64,000 nucleotides of DNA from Agelaius tricolor (GCA_023055355.1 JALJCS010000029.1:7999001-8063000), one strand, 5' to 3'. Positions 1 to 10,874 are shown, counted from the first letter of the stretch. The notes: generated by a model from the sequence alone, not told the origin. A program made the numbers and translations.

Positions 1-290
1 TACTCTGCATTTGTGTGATAGCAACAAACAGAGTTGAAAGACGTACAAAAATAAATGATCTGAAAGTTAATATGGCTGAATGAGCAGCTCTGAATGAGGG
101 GAGAGCGCTTTGGTTTTACATTGTGGAATCAATGGCGTGCAGAACAATGTCCTCCCTTCCCCGGGGCCCCGGGGGCCCTGCCTCAATCGATCACTATGCA
201 AATTAATTGAATTCATGAAACCTGCATCACTGGGTAATTGATGCTTCTTATAATTACCTCCAAGTTATGAGCTTTTAGGGGATTTCATTG
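1..290. other. AT-rich island, candidate conserved non-coding element
   Basis: This is single-copy, AT-rich sequence interrupted only by a short GC-rich patch near 160-180. It holds a POU octamer ATGCAAAT at 196-203 running directly into TTAATT (to 208), followed by GGTAATTG and ATAATTACC words near 234-256. Such POU/homeodomain clusters are typical of developmental enhancers. The enhancer role is inferred; conservation cannot be seen here. The GC-rich DNA at 291-539 holds nothing I recognise. Confidence 0.4.
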
Positions 291-539
291 ATCCCTGCTC
301 GGGGCCGGGGCCAGGGCAGGTTCCGGGGGTGAGGCTGAGGCACTGGGGGCTCACTGGGATCCCTGGGTATGCCAAGCGCTGCCCAGAGCCTGGATGCTGT
401 GTGGATGCAGCCCCTCAGGAAAGCACCTTCCCCTCCTTGGGGCCCAGAGGATGCAGAGGTGACAGAAGTGACAGGTGCCACGGGAGCACGTGGCCGGGCC
501 AGCCGTGCCTGGCTGGTGGCTGCTGGGAGCGAACAGGTT

Positions 540-690
540 GTATCCAAAGGGATAATAGGCTTATACAGCGCATTATTTAAGAAAAAGGGACAGGCAATTG
601 AGCTCTGCAGACTAATTAGATTAAACTGATGAGCTCATCAGTATTGTGTGTAATTAAGATCAGAGCTAATTGCAGCACTTTGATGCCCTG
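540..690. other. AT-rich island with homeodomain cores and an 18-bp palindrome
   Basis: The island contains TAATTA at 613-618 and 651-656, CAATTG-type words, and a perfect 18-bp palindrome at 625-642 (ACTGATGAGCTCATCAGT). The surrounding DNA is GC-rich and featureless, so the island stands out by composition. A regulatory role is inferred from motif density only. Confidence 0.4.
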
Positions 691-1717
691 CCTTATCCGA
701 GGTGTCCCTTGCCCAGCTAGTGGGAAATGGCTGGGCTGCCTGGGCTTCTGCTCCCTCCAGGGAAGAGCAGGGGACAAGTGACTGTGCCCGGTTCCTGCCG
801 AGCTGGGGGCCAGGCAGGAGGGAATCTGCAGGTTTGAGCAAAGAGGAGAGAGCAAAGGGGGAGTGGGACGGGCTGCATGGAAAGTTAGAGAAGCAGAAGC
901 CAGCCCAGGTTCCAGGGGAACTGCAGCCATTTCTTCCAGGAGGATGGACAGGATTTATCCAGATGGACACTGCCCCATGAGACAGACAGTTGTGGCTGTG
1001 GTGTGGCAGCAGGAGCAGCCTGGGTACAGCTTTTATCCTGCTCTTCCCTGTTCCTGTCTGATCTTTCTCCTGCTCCTGCACCACCACCTCCTCCCCGCTT
1101 CTCTCCCGTTATCCGCCCACCTCGCTTCTCTCCCTCGCTGTCTCACCTGCCTCACCCTCCTGCTCCCCTCCCTGACACAGAACCGCTGTGTGCCCCTCCA
1201 GGGCTGCACTCCCGGGCCCTCCTGCAGCCCTGGGCAGGGGCTCCCGCCGTCCCTGCCGAGCCCCTCCCGATGCTCCCCTCCCGCTGCCGCCCCGCGCTGC
1301 GCTCCCTCCGCTCCTCCGGGCTCCTTGTCTCCGTCTCCAAGGTTACACCAACCGCTTCCCGCTCCTCTCCCGAGCTCCCAGCGGGATTTCCCGATGCTGT
1401 TCACCAGTTGGGTTTTGTTCCTCGCTGCCTTTCCCAGTTCTCCCGCACCTTTCTGCATCCTGCCACTGCATCGTTCCTCGGAGAGCATCGCTTGCACCTG
1501 ACTGAAGGGAGGGCAGGACTTTGCAGCACCTTCTCTCCAGAGAAATCCCCCATAACTCAGGCTGAGCATCCAGGACCCCTCCAGGCCATCCTGGCTGAGC
1601 TGGCGGCCACAGGGGGGACCCTGGACAGCTCCCCTGAGGCGGGGCGGGTTCCTGCAGGGGCTGCCTTAGGAGAGCTGCTCATCCTGGTGGGAATCTGGAC
1701 AGCAGGAGAGCAAACGG
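691..1717. other. GC-rich spacer, no recognisable feature
   Basis: This is mostly single-copy GC-rich DNA with a strongly C/T-biased stretch at about 1030-1400. Long open frames occur in several frames at once, as expected from composition. I see no domain, splice structure or repeat. Confidence 0.5.
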
Positions 1718-1969
1718 GAACATACAGCATTTCTTTCTTTCTTGTGAACATACAGCATTTCTTTCGTTATTGTGAACATACAGCATTTCTTTCTTTCCTG
1801 TGAACATACCGCATTTCTTTCTTTCCTGTGAATCTACAGCATTTCTTTATTTCCTGTGAACATACAGCATTTCTTTCTTTCCTGTGAACATACAGCATTT
1901 CTTTATTTCCTGTGAACATACAGCATTTCTTTCTTTCCTGTGAACCTACAGCATTCCTTTCTTTACTGC
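1718..1969. repeat. 28-bp minisatellite, 9 copies
   Basis: Nine units of exactly 28 bp start at 1718, 1746, 1774, 1802, 1830, 1858, 1886, 1914 and 1942. Each begins GAACATACAGCATTTC and continues with a TTTC-rich tail ending CCTGT. Unit-to-unit differences are a few substitutions (for example ATAC/CTAC and CTTT/TTAT). Unlike most arrays in the window it is AT-rich with a pyrimidine-rich half. Confidence 0.95.
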
Positions 1970-2429
1970 TGGCTGCAATGGCAGCTGTGGGGGCAGGAGC
2001 AGGCTCAGCCCCTGGACAGGGGCCCTGAGGTGCCTCTCTGCCTGTCCCCTCCTCACAGTGGGGCTGCCCAGGGCTAGAGAGGGGCTGGGAGTCCTTCCAG
2101 CCCCCCCTGCAGCAGGTGTCCCCTTGGCACACCCCTTCTGGGCGAGCATTTGGGGACACTGCCTCGAGATGATGACAGGGAGGTTTAACTCTAATCCTTG
2201 CTGCGAGGCTGTTTGGTTCTTATGGCCTGGGAAGTGACGGGGGTGGGGGAAGCAAGCAAACCCCAAACCCCTTCCCAGATGCACGAGCAGCCTGAAATAT
2301 CCCTGGCTTCTCTCTCTGCAATAACTGCAGGGAACAGGAGCAGATGTTTATAGGTCACGCTGCTGGTTTTTCCCTTTCTTTTCGACCGAGTGTTTATTTT
2401 TCTCTGGTTTCCCCTGCTAGTGAGGATTC
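1970..2429. other. Spacer between minisatellite and CpG-rich region
   Basis: Single-copy sequence with GC content falling towards a mildly AT-rich segment at about 2310-2410. No coding signal or known repeat is visible. Confidence 0.4.
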
Positions 2430-2651
2430 GGGTCGCAGCATCCCCATTCCGCGGGCGGCAGCCGAAAGCCCGGCAGGTGCCCCCGTGCTGGGGGGGCCGT
2501 CCCGGGCACGGCGGGCCCCGGCAGCGGAGCAGGGGCGCGGAGCCCGGGGGGACACGGGCAGAGGGGTGGGTGGGCGAGCCCCGGGCTGTCCCCGCGGCGC
2601 GGACGGGAGGTGGCACTGCTGTACCGGCACAGCGCCCGCAGCACCCGCATC

Positions 2652-2692
2652 CCGCTCGCTGCGATCGGCGAGGGGCTCTGACAGCACCCGCA
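2652..2692 (+). repeat. 41-bp direct repeat, left copy bracketing a minisatellite
   Basis: The segment starting CCGCTCGCTGCGATCGG and ending GACAGCACCCGCA recurs at 3098-3138 in the same orientation with two mismatches. The two copies lie immediately either side of the CATCCC array. Confidence 0.9.
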
Positions 2693-3097
2693 TCCCGCAT
2701 CGCGCATCCCCCATCCCGCATCCCGCATCCCGCATCCCCCATCCCGCATTCCCCATCCCGCATCCCACATCCCGCATTCCCCATCCCGCATCCCCATCCC
2801 GCATCCCGCATCCCACATCCCCCATCCCACATCCCGCATTCCCCATCCCACATCCCACATCCCACATCCCCCATCCCGCATCCCCATCCCGCATCCCGCA
2901 TCCCCCATCCCGCATCCCGCATCCCGCATTCCCCATCCCGCATCCCGCATTCCCCATCCCACATCCCACATCCCGCATTCCCCATCCCACATCCCACATC
3001 CCACATCCCACATCCCACATCCCCCATCCCGCATCCCCATCCCACATCCCGCATCCCACATCCCGCATCCCACATCCCGCATCCCCCATCCCGCATT
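2693..3097. repeat. CATCCC(G/A/C) minisatellite, about 405 bp
   Basis: Units of 6-8 bp built on CATCCCG, CATCCCA, CATCCCC and CATTCCC fill the interval. The complementary strand reads GGGATG repeatedly, so all frames stay open and the G-rich strand could form quadruplexes. Long predicted frames here are repeat artefacts. Confidence 0.95.
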
Positions 3098-3138
3098 CCG
3101 CTCGCTGCGATCAGCGAGGGGCTCTGACAGGACCCGCA
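3098..3138 (+). repeat. 41-bp direct repeat, right copy bracketing a minisatellite
   Basis: Right-hand partner of the copy at 2652-2692. It differs at CGG/CAG and AGC/AGG. Confidence 0.9.
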
Positions 3139-3440
3139 GGGCTCCGCGGTGCTCCCGGCCGCAGTGTCCCCGCCTCGATGGCAGCCTGGCCCCCGCCAGG
3201 TCGGGACTGGCCGTGTCCCCGCGCCGCTGGTGGCACTGCGGTGATGAGGGTGCCCTGAGTGTTGGCCTCATGGGCTGTGTCTGTCCCACGCTGCTGTGCC
3301 GGTGCCCCAGGAGCTGCACCAGCCAGAGATGGCCCCACAAGGTCCTTTTATCCCTGTAGGAATAAAGGCTCTTTCTGCCTCCTGATGGGCGCTCAGCTCA
3401 GCCACACGCGGGATGCAACAGGTCCCGAGTGTGGGCCCCG

Positions 3441-3752
3441 TGCTTTTGGGGCCACAGCAGCCTGCCCTAAACACCCCCAGTGCCTTTGGGACCACAGCAG
3501 CCTGCCCTAAACACCCCCAGTGCCTTTGGGGTCACAGCATCCTGCCCTAAACACCCCCAGTGCTTTGGGGTCACAGCAGCCTGCCCTAAACACTCCCAGT
3601 GCCTTTGGGACCACAGCAGCCTGCCCTAAACACCCCCAGTGCTTTGGGGCCACAGCAGCCTGCCCTAAACACCCCCAGTGCTTTGGGGTCACAGCATCCT
3701 GCCCTAAACACCCCCAGTGCTTTGGGGTCACAGCATCCTGCCCAAACCCAGC
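3441..3752. repeat. 39-40-bp minisatellite, 8 copies
   Basis: Units start at 3441, 3481, 3521, 3561, 3600, 3640, 3679 and 3718. They contain CACAGCAGCCTGCCCTAAAC followed by ACCCCCAGTGC and a TTTGGG run. Copies differ at few sites (GCAG/GCAT, GGGAC/GGGGTC). Peptide-like frames across it are artefacts. Confidence 0.95.
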
Positions 3753-4377
3753 CGGGGAGGGGTTGGTGCTGCCCGCACTGCCGGGGGTGTTGCCAGATGC
3801 ATCCAGATGTTTCTGCTGGCACAGGAGAGGGACAGGAGGGCTGCTCCTCCCTCTGGGGGCACGTTCCCAAAGGAAAGGTCTTGGAACAGGAGAGATTTCT
3901 CTCTCAAGGCTTTTCTTTGTCTACAAGCTCTTTTGGCGGGGGGAGTTTGGAGCAGAGGAGAGTTCAGACAGATCTGATTCCCCTATCTCAGACAAACACA
4001 CTCGCCTTTCCCTGACTGCAGATCAACAGGACATGTTCCAGGGAAAGATCATCTCGAAAGAAATGGATTTTCCCCCTACTGCTTTGCCATTTTTGCTTGT
4101 ATTTCTGAAAGACGGAGTGACGGGTTGTGAACTTTAAGGAGCGATTTCTACTCCCCGCTCTCGTCTGACATGTGGGCAGTGGGACTGCGAGCCCGAGGAG
4201 GAGACAGGGCTGAGCAGCTCGGGGAGGATGCCGAGGGCGAGGCAGCAGCTTCCTGACTCCCAAAGCAGCTTCTCCTCCGAGTCTGCCGCAGGGAACTCCG
4301 TGCAGGGTGGAGGGACAGGGGCTGCTCCGTGCTGGGGGCAGTGCCCCGGCAGTGAGGGCTCGGCGCTAATTGCAGCC
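3753..4377. other. Spacer, no recognisable feature
   Basis: Single-copy sequence of mixed composition, mildly AT-rich around 4060-4140. Nothing recognisable as exon, RNA or transposon. Confidence 0.4.
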
Positions 4378-5110
4378 AGCAATAAACACCGAGAATATCA
4401 ATAGAATGATGGCATGTAATTAGTATCCAATGGCTCGTATGGATTTCTGCGTTAGATCCACATTAACATGAGATTCTCTGATCCCGAGTAGCGTTAGGAA
4501 CAAATGCTTAGGGATTAGTCCGGGTGCAGTGATCCTCGCCATCTCCAGGGAGAGGGAGGTCCCTGCAGGTGTGTCGGGATGGCATCTGTCCCGTCCTTCC
4601 CCTTCCCTGGGCTTTCTGGCTCTTTTCCCAGCACAGAGCTTTTCCAACAGGTCCTGCCCAGCTGGGCTGGCGGCGTCCACAAACAAAAATCCCGAGAAAT
4701 GGAAATGAAGTTTCTGAGCTCCACCCAAACCCGGCGCCCTCCACATTAAGTGAAGCCCCCCCACCAGCCCCGCAGCCTTTTGAGTTTTGTATGAAACACT
4801 CATTATACCTTTGGTGTGACAAATGATTGAAAAGTGTAATTTGAAAGCTAAGCTCCCCATCACACTCTTCCCTATTGTTTATTTGCCAGCTCCAAACGGG
4901 TTGGCTGCCAAGGAAAGTAATCAGAAGGTAATAGCCTGATATCGGATGAATCCCCAGAGCTGCCAGCAAGCTGGAAAACTACAATCTCAGTGCCGCCTGC
5001 AGTATTGATGCGCTGAAAATAATTGTGTAGAACAGCAGAGCTGGGATCAAACTTGGGCTGACACTCGGCATTGTACGGCTCGCGGTCGGCGCGGTCTGAT
5101 GTGGTTATTT
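4378..5110. other. Large AT-rich island pair, candidate conserved non-coding element
   Basis: Two AT-rich blocks (4378-4525 and 4780-5110) flank a short GC-rich stretch. The first has TAATTA at 4417-4422. The second has a FOX/SOX-like TATTGTTTATTT word near 4874, an NFI-like TTGGCTGCCAAG near 4901, and several TAAT/ATTA cores. The mixture of unrelated factor words in non-repetitive DNA suggests an enhancer, but this is inference. Confidence 0.42.
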
Positions 5111-5269
5111 GTGACTGGCTCGGGGCAAGGCAGCCAAAAGCGTCTCAGGGAGAGCTGCCGCGCTCTGTTTGCCCATGCAGATGAGAAAACACCTTCCCAA
5201 AGCAAAGTGCATCTCTTTATCTCCATCCCTCCCTCCCTGCCTTGCCTCTTGCTTCCCCTCTTGCTGCGA

Positions 5270-5440
5270 TCCCGGGAAAGCGCTGATTTTATTGAGTGTG
5301 GCAAGTGGCAGTTCATTAAAAAGTGGGAGCAGATGGGGAAGGGATTGTAGAAGAAGATTAATGATGCGCACCGACAAGTAAATCGGCCCAGGTTCTGGAG
5401 TAAACACAATCACGCCGGCTTCCTGGGAGCGGGTAATCCT
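5270..5440. other. Small AT-rich island
   Basis: The interval contains TTTTATTGAGTG, GATTAATGATGCGC and GTAAACAC (FOX-like) words in single-copy sequence between GC-rich flanks. Possible regulatory element; weak evidence. Confidence 0.3.
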
Positions 5441-5651
5441 CCTCTGTCAGCTCGGGCCTCGTTAGCCGGCTGCCGGGGCTGGAGCTAATGAGCAGGGATG
5501 CCTTGGGAGCCCACGGCAGGCCTGGCGTGGCCAGAACCCGGTTCTGGTGCTGGTGCCAGCAGGGACTGGGAGCAGGCATGGCTGCAGGGCTGGCACTGGC
5601 TGCTGGAGGCCATCGTGGTGCTGCCCTGCCCAGGAGAGGCCGTGAGAGCAC

Positions 5652-5790
5652 GGCAGCCTCTGGTGGGGGTTTCTGGCACGGTGGGCTCTGTGTCTGGCAG
5701 CCTCTGGTGGGGGTTTCCAGCACGGTGGGCTCTGTGTCTGGCAGCCTCTGGTGGGGCTCTGTGTCTGGCAGCCTCTGGTGGGCCCTGCTG
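5652..5790. repeat. Short tandem duplication, 45-bp period, about 4 partial copies
   Basis: The word GGCAGCCTCTGGTGG recurs near 5652, 5697, 5741 and 5768, each followed by a GGGCTCTGTGTCT-type tail. The last interval is shortened. The rest of 5441-6670 is GC-rich spacer with no gene signal. Confidence 0.85.
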
Positions 5791-6155
5791 GCACAGGGGG
5801 CTCTGTGTCCTCACCAGTGCAGGGTCTCTCTGTGCCTCCCTCCCTGCCATCTCTGCCCTGGCTGAACTGCTCCTGGCTGAGCTGTGCCCGTTCCCTCTGG
5901 CAGTGCCCAGGGAATCGTGGATGATGGATGGCCGGGGTGAGAGGGAGCCCAGTGCCCTGCAGCGCTGCCCAGCTCCCGTGGGAGGAGCAGCATTCCCATC
6001 CAGGATGCTTGGGATGCTTGGTGACACCGCCTGCCTGGGGGAGCAGAGCTGTCCCAGCAAAGGGAGGAGAGTGGGGCTGCTCCCATTAAACCCCTGCCTG
6101 CAGCCTCCACTCTCAGCCATGACAAAGCTCACCTGTCCCTCCCTGCCACACCTGC

Positions 6156-6192
6156 CCTGCCCTGTCCTGTCCTGTCCTGTCCTGTCCTGTCC
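6156..6192. repeat. (CCTGT)n microsatellite
   Basis: About six to seven uninterrupted CCTGT pentamers. Confidence 0.9.
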
Positions 6193-6674
6193 CGGGGCTC
6201 CGTTTGTCCCCTGCCAGCCCTGACCTCGCCGTGTGCTGATGGAGAGGCTGTGCACTGATTTAAGCACAGGCTGCAGCCGTCGTGCAGCAGGACAGCTGCT
6301 CCTGCCAGCCTCCCCTCCTGAGGACAAGCCTTTCATTATGGATGGGGCTGTAATTTTGCTGCAATTTCCAGAAAAGCGCCTGGCTCCTTGTTTGAACACC
6401 AGCAGGAGTGGGATGAGGGCACATCCGCGTGTGGCGCGTTCAGCAGTGGCAGGGGGCCCGGGGAGCTGCTGGCCCTCGCTGGTGTCAGGGATATCACCCT
6501 GGGCAGCTGCAGAGCAGGATCCAGGCAGGACAGGGCTCTGGGATCCTCCCAGGCTGGCATTGCTGCTGTCACCACTGCTGTCACCGCCCCTGTCCCCGCC
6601 TCACCCACCACCGCAGCCACCCAGCACAGGGGGACGCTGCCAGGGAGGGCCACTGCCCAGCTGAGCCACCGCCA

Positions 6675-6985
6675 GGGGCATAAATAATTTAATAAAGGAA
6701 CTTTGGAAATTATATTGCCCTAAATAATATAATAAACCCTAATTTACTCACATTTATCTCCCGGAGTTTTTTGTGAAAGCAGTAATCTTGCATCTTCTAC
6801 AGTGATGGATTAGCAGGAAGGAAACTCCGCTGGGGAATAAAAACCCACATCGTGTAGTTTTTGACATGTTATTATTCAGTTTTATCTCGGGTTGCTCATT
6901 CCTGGGCCATTACTCATGTTCACAGGGATTTTTCTCCCCCCTTATTTATTTATTTTTACCATGACCAGAAGCTGAGATGTCAACA
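6675..6985. other. AT-rich island, candidate conserved non-coding element
   Basis: About 300 bp of single-copy AT-rich DNA with ATAAATAATTTAATAAAG, TAAATAATATAATAAACC, GGATTAGC and TTATTATTCAG words. Composition changes sharply at both edges. An enhancer role is inferred only. Confidence 0.4.
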
Positions 6986-7743
6986 AATCATCCCGCCTTT
7001 CCCTGCTCCGTTTGGAGGGGACAGTGTGGGGGTCCTGGTGGCACCCCACGCCACAGGGCACTGCAGGGAGGATGGCACCATGCAGGTCCTGCCACCCTCC
7101 CCGCAGCACCCCGGCCGTGGCAGCCAGGGAGGGACACAACTTAATTAGCCCATGAGTTTCTAAGAAATCTGATCGATGGGACAGATCAGAGCTGTGAGTC
7201 CTGCCTGTGCTGAGGGTGCTGGATAAAATAACCCGGGCAGGGAGCCGGGCCCTGGCAGGGCAGGGTGCCAGGGGACAACGCTCCAGCAGCCAGGGACATG
7301 CCAGCACCTCGGGCCATGGCCCAGCAGGGATGGCACGGGTGGCACTGCTCCCCTTCTCCGTGCCAGGGGGCTGCAGTCAGCACCGAGGACACGAGAGCCC
7401 TCGGGGAGCTTTAATTATTCCTAAAAGTCAGCCGTTATTGCTCATTAGCAGCTGTGAGCGGCGAGGCAGGATGCGCGCCCCAGCACTGTGCCCTCGGAGG
7501 GAAGGATTTTGGCTGCCTTGCTTAAGTCACAAGGAGGTTATTAAATAACTGCAATTACACGAGGAGTGCCGGGATGGTGCCTCTCATTTATTAGCACTGC
7601 TTTGTTTACTCCCAGCCTTGAAAGGAATGGTAGAATTGGAGCAGCAGGCAGGGCCCAGCAGAACCATGATGGCATCAGAGCGGCCCATCCCAGCGGGATC
7701 TCCCACAGAAAAAATATTGGGAAAAAATTCCTTACTTTGAGGG
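6986..7743. other. GC-rich spacer with a short AT-rich pocket
   Basis: Mostly GC-rich single-copy DNA. A smaller pocket at 7405-7620 has TTTAATTATTCC, TTATTAAATAACTGC and TTTATTAGC words and may be part of the island set. No gene is visible. Confidence 0.3.
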
Positions 7744-7935
7744 GGTGAGGCCCTGGCACAGGCGCCCAGAGCAGCTGGGGCTGCCCCTGGATGCCTGGCA
7801 GTGCCCAAGGCCAGGCTTGACTGGGCTGGGAGCAGCCTGGGACAGTGGGAGGTGTTCCTGCCATGGCACGGGTGGCACTGGATGGACTTTAAGGCTCCCT
7901 CCAACCCAACCCTTCCTGGGATTCTTTGATCCTAC
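7744..7935 (+). mobile_element. CR1 LINE 3'-end fragment
   Basis: The sequence follows the familiar bird CR1 3' tail: a GCCCAGAGCAGCTG block, GGCAGTGCCCAAGGCCAGGC, GGGAGCAGCCTGGGACAGTG, GGGTGGCACTGGATGG, CTCCCTCCAACCCAACCC and a decayed GGGATTCTTTGATCC end. The usual ATTCTATG terminal repeat is eroded. Only the 5'-truncated tail is present, so it is a dead insertion. Confidence 0.85.
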
Positions 7936-8108
7936 AAAACCAGTCCCCACTGTGGGGTTGGCAGCCCGGGACTGCCCCAGCCCCACTCCCAGCCAGCTCC
8001 AGCCCCAGCTGAGGACAAGCAGGCGGCGTTTCCTCCTCTGTGTACAAATACAGAGAGCTCTGTTTGTTTGGGTGTGCTGGAACGTGCCTGCTGCATGCAC
8101 ACACACAG

Positions 8109-8173
8109 AAATATAAATATAAATATAAATATAAATATAAATATAAATATAAATAATATAAATATAGATATAT
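8109..8173. repeat. (ATAAAT)n microsatellite
   Basis: About ten ATAAAT hexamers, ending in a degenerate AATATAGATATAT tail. Confidence 0.95.
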
Positions 8174-9029
8174 GCACAGGGGCCGGGCTGGGAAGCACGC
8201 AGCTCGCAGTGGGAAGGGGTTGGCAGAGCAAAAAACCCTGGAAGGCATCCAAAACAGGGGAATGACAGTACATATGGGCCGCCTGGATGATGGGGGAGGC
8301 AGGACTGTGTTCCTTTCCCCACCACTGCTGCAGGCACTGCCCGGGGGCTCCGCCAGCCCCTCCTGATCCCCCCCACCTCCCAAACGCCCTATGCATCATC
8401 CCAGTGTAAGAACCAGACTGGAAGAAGCAGAACCCCCTCCCCTGCAGGGCTGAGCTGGAGGGGTGCAGAGTGGGCTCTGTGATGCTGCAGGGGACCCACA
8501 GCCCCTGCACAGCCTGGGTCCCATGTGGGGTTTCTGGCACAGCTCTCCCACAGCAGTGACCCCCCAGACCCGGCCAGCAGCTCCCTGTTTGCCCAGCCCT
8601 GTCCAAGTTTGCTCAGCTCGAGCCTGACCACGGTGAGCAAACGAGCGGCTGTTTATCCTCACACTAATGAGGAGCTGAGCGAGGGCAGCTGGGCAGGACA
8701 GTGTGTTTAGTGTGTTTTCCAGGGAACACCCATCCAGCACCAGTTTTCCAGCGAGCCCAGGCTCTCGGTGGCACTGGCATCTGTTCTCTGCCACATCAGT
8801 GCCCAGCACTGCCCCCGAGCTGCCCGCTCTCCTGGGGCACCAGGAAATCTCATTTACTGCAAGCAGGGATGGTATTGAGCCAAGCCAGGAGATGATCAGG
8901 GGCCCCTGGAATTGTCAGTGGGGATGCTTAATTAGAGCTCAGTGAACACTCATCATTCCTGCTGCTCTGCTCTGATCCCGGCTCCGTGTGCCCGGGCTGC
9001 CCCAGCACAGGGAGCCAGCTCCAACCTGA
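8174..9029. other. GC-rich spacer, no recognisable feature
   Basis: Single-copy GC-rich DNA. No exon-like structure or transposon was identified. Confidence 0.4.
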
Positions 9030-10024
9030 GCTCCATCCCGGGCTCCATCCTGGGCTCCATCCCAGCTCCATCCTGGGCTCCATCCCGGGCTCCATCCCAG
9101 CTCCATCCCCAGCTCCATCCCAGCTCCATCCCGGGCTCCATCCTGGGCTCCATCCCAGCTCCATCCCAGCTCCATCCCCAGCTCCATCCCAGCTCCATCC
9201 CGGGCTCCATCCCGGGCTCCATCCCAGCTCCATCCCAGCTCCATCCCAGCTCCATCCCAGCTCCATCCCGGGCTCCATCCTGGGCTCCATCCTGGGCTCC
9301 ATCCTGGGCTCCATCCCAGCTCCATCCTGGGCTCCATCCCGGGCTCCATCCCAGCTCCATCCCCAGCTCCATTCCAGCTCCATCCCCAGCTCCATTCCAG
9401 CTCCATCCCAGCTCCATCCCAGCTCCATCCTGGGCTCCATCCCAGCTCCATCCCAGCTCCATCCCCAGCTCCATCCCAGCTCCATCCTGGGCTCCATCCC
9501 AGCTCCATCCCAGCTCCATCCCCAGCTCCATCCCAGCTCCATCCCAGCTCCATCCCAGCTCCATCCCAGCTCCATCCTGGGCTCCATCCTGGGCTCCATC
9601 CCAGCTCCATCCCAGCTCCATCCCAGCTCCATCCCAGCTCCATCCCAGCTCCATCCCAGCTCCATCCTGGGCTCCATCCTGGGCTCCATCCCAGCTCCAT
9701 CCCCAGCTCCATCCCAGCTCCATCCCAGCTCCATCCCCAGCTCCATTCCAGCTCCATCCCAGCTCCATCCCAGCTCCATCCTGGGCTCCATCCCAGCTCC
9801 ATCCCGGCTCCATCCCATCTCCATCCCCAGCTCCATCCCAGCTCCATCCCAGCTCCATCCCCAGCTCCATCCCATCTCCATCCCCAGCTCCATTCCAGCT
9901 CCATCTCAGCTCTTTCCCAGCTCCATCCCGGCTCCATCCCGGCTCCATCCCATCTCCATCCCCAGCTCCATCCCAGCTCCATCCCAGCTCCATCCCAGCT
10001 CCATGCTCATCTCCATCCCCAGCT
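9030..10024. repeat. About 1-kb minisatellite of 11-12-bp CTCCATCCCAG units
   Basis: Some 80-90 units of four main types are mixed: CTCCATCCCAG, CTCCATCCCCAG, CTCCATCCTGGG and CTCCATCCCGGG. A higher-order period of about 57 bp (five units) is visible at 9427-9543. Five of six frames stay open for 320-395 codons, which is an artefact of a stop-free repeat. The minus strand carries GGGATGGAG and is quadruplex-prone. Confidence 0.97.
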
Positions 10025-10084
10025 CCCTCCTCACTCCCTGCTCCTGCCCCTCAAGGTGAGCTCGATGGGGGTCAGCCCTCTCCA

Positions 10085-10200
10085 GCGCTGATTGCAGAGC
10101 TGGCAGGAGCTGCTAAGATTTCTAATTAAGATTAAAGAATGCACACAGCTTATAAATGCTTCCTAGGAATGTATAATTTGATTTTCTTGTTTCCTCGTGT
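10085..10200. other. Small AT-rich island
   Basis: Contains TTTCTAATTAAGATTAAAG (TAATTA near 10122) and GTATAATTTGATTTTC directly after the 1-kb array. Possible regulatory remnant. Confidence 0.28.
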
Positions 10201-10574
10201 CTCCTGCTCCCGAGGCAGCTCAGATGGCTCCTGGCCACAGGCTCCAGCTGCCCCTTACCCATCCCAGGGATGCAGAGCCGGGTCCTGGTGCCTCTCCTGC
10301 AGCATCCTGGGCAGGGATGGCATGGAAAACACCGTGGTGAGGGCTCTGCACGTCAGGGAGGACAGGCAGGGCCCCCCGGCCGGGTGCTGTGCCGTTCTGC
10401 ATAAGGAGGAGGCACGATGAGCCCACGGTGCCTTGAAAGGAAGCTTGGATTGGATTGCTGTACCAGGAGGGCCGCTGGAGGACCCCTCTGTCCCCTGCCC
10501 CGGCCCTGGCCCCGCTCCCAGCCCAGGCACCGGCCCAAGGCGAGCCCAGAGCAGGCACAGGGCCGGTACCTGTG

Positions 10575-10720
10575 CAGGGGGGACAGCTGTGCATCAATAT
10601 TTATTCAAAACTCCCGGGAAACCTGGATGAAGTGTAATTATCTCAGCTCAATCAACCAGGATTAGCATAGCATCCAGTCACCCATCAGACGGGGTTTGAT
10701 TTCGGGGATCAAAGCCGGCT
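10575..10720. other. Small AT-rich island
   Basis: Contains CATCAATATTTATTC, GTGTAATTATCTCAGC and GGATTAGCATAGCATCC words and grades into CpG-containing sequence near 10720-10800. Possible regulatory element; weak. Confidence 0.3.
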
Positions 10721-10874
10721 GCAGCCGCTGATGAGGCGGGTGCAGGGAGGTGGGAGCGGAGCTGCGGCCGCTGCTGCCTCTGCCCGGGGCTCCCCGCTCA
10801 CTTTTCCCTCCCAGAGCCATGGGGTGAGCGCCCACCGCGCTCCTCCTCGCTCCCCCTCAGCATCGCCCCCTCTG

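Larger units (their letters stand above)
2430..3240. promoter_or_regulatory. CpG-rich region (possible CpG island) split by a minisatellite
   Basis: Dense CpG dinucleotides occupy 2430-2690 and resume at 3098-3240, with GGGCGG-like and CGCGG words. The CATCCC array at 2693-3097 separates the two halves. This is the most island-like sequence in the window and could be an unmethylated CpG island of a distal promoter or non-coding RNA. No initiator, TATA box or exon could be assigned, so a promoter role is only inferred. Confidence 0.35.

Noticed and set aside
2191..3340. Glycine/cysteine/methionine-rich and proline/histidine-rich frames of about 300 codons
   Set aside because: They read through the CATCCC minisatellite. 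All frames are open, so there is no coding evidence.
8928..10129. Several 320-395-codon open frames on both strands
   Set aside because: They translate the 11-12-bp tandem repeat in nearly every frame. A stop-free unit explains them fully.
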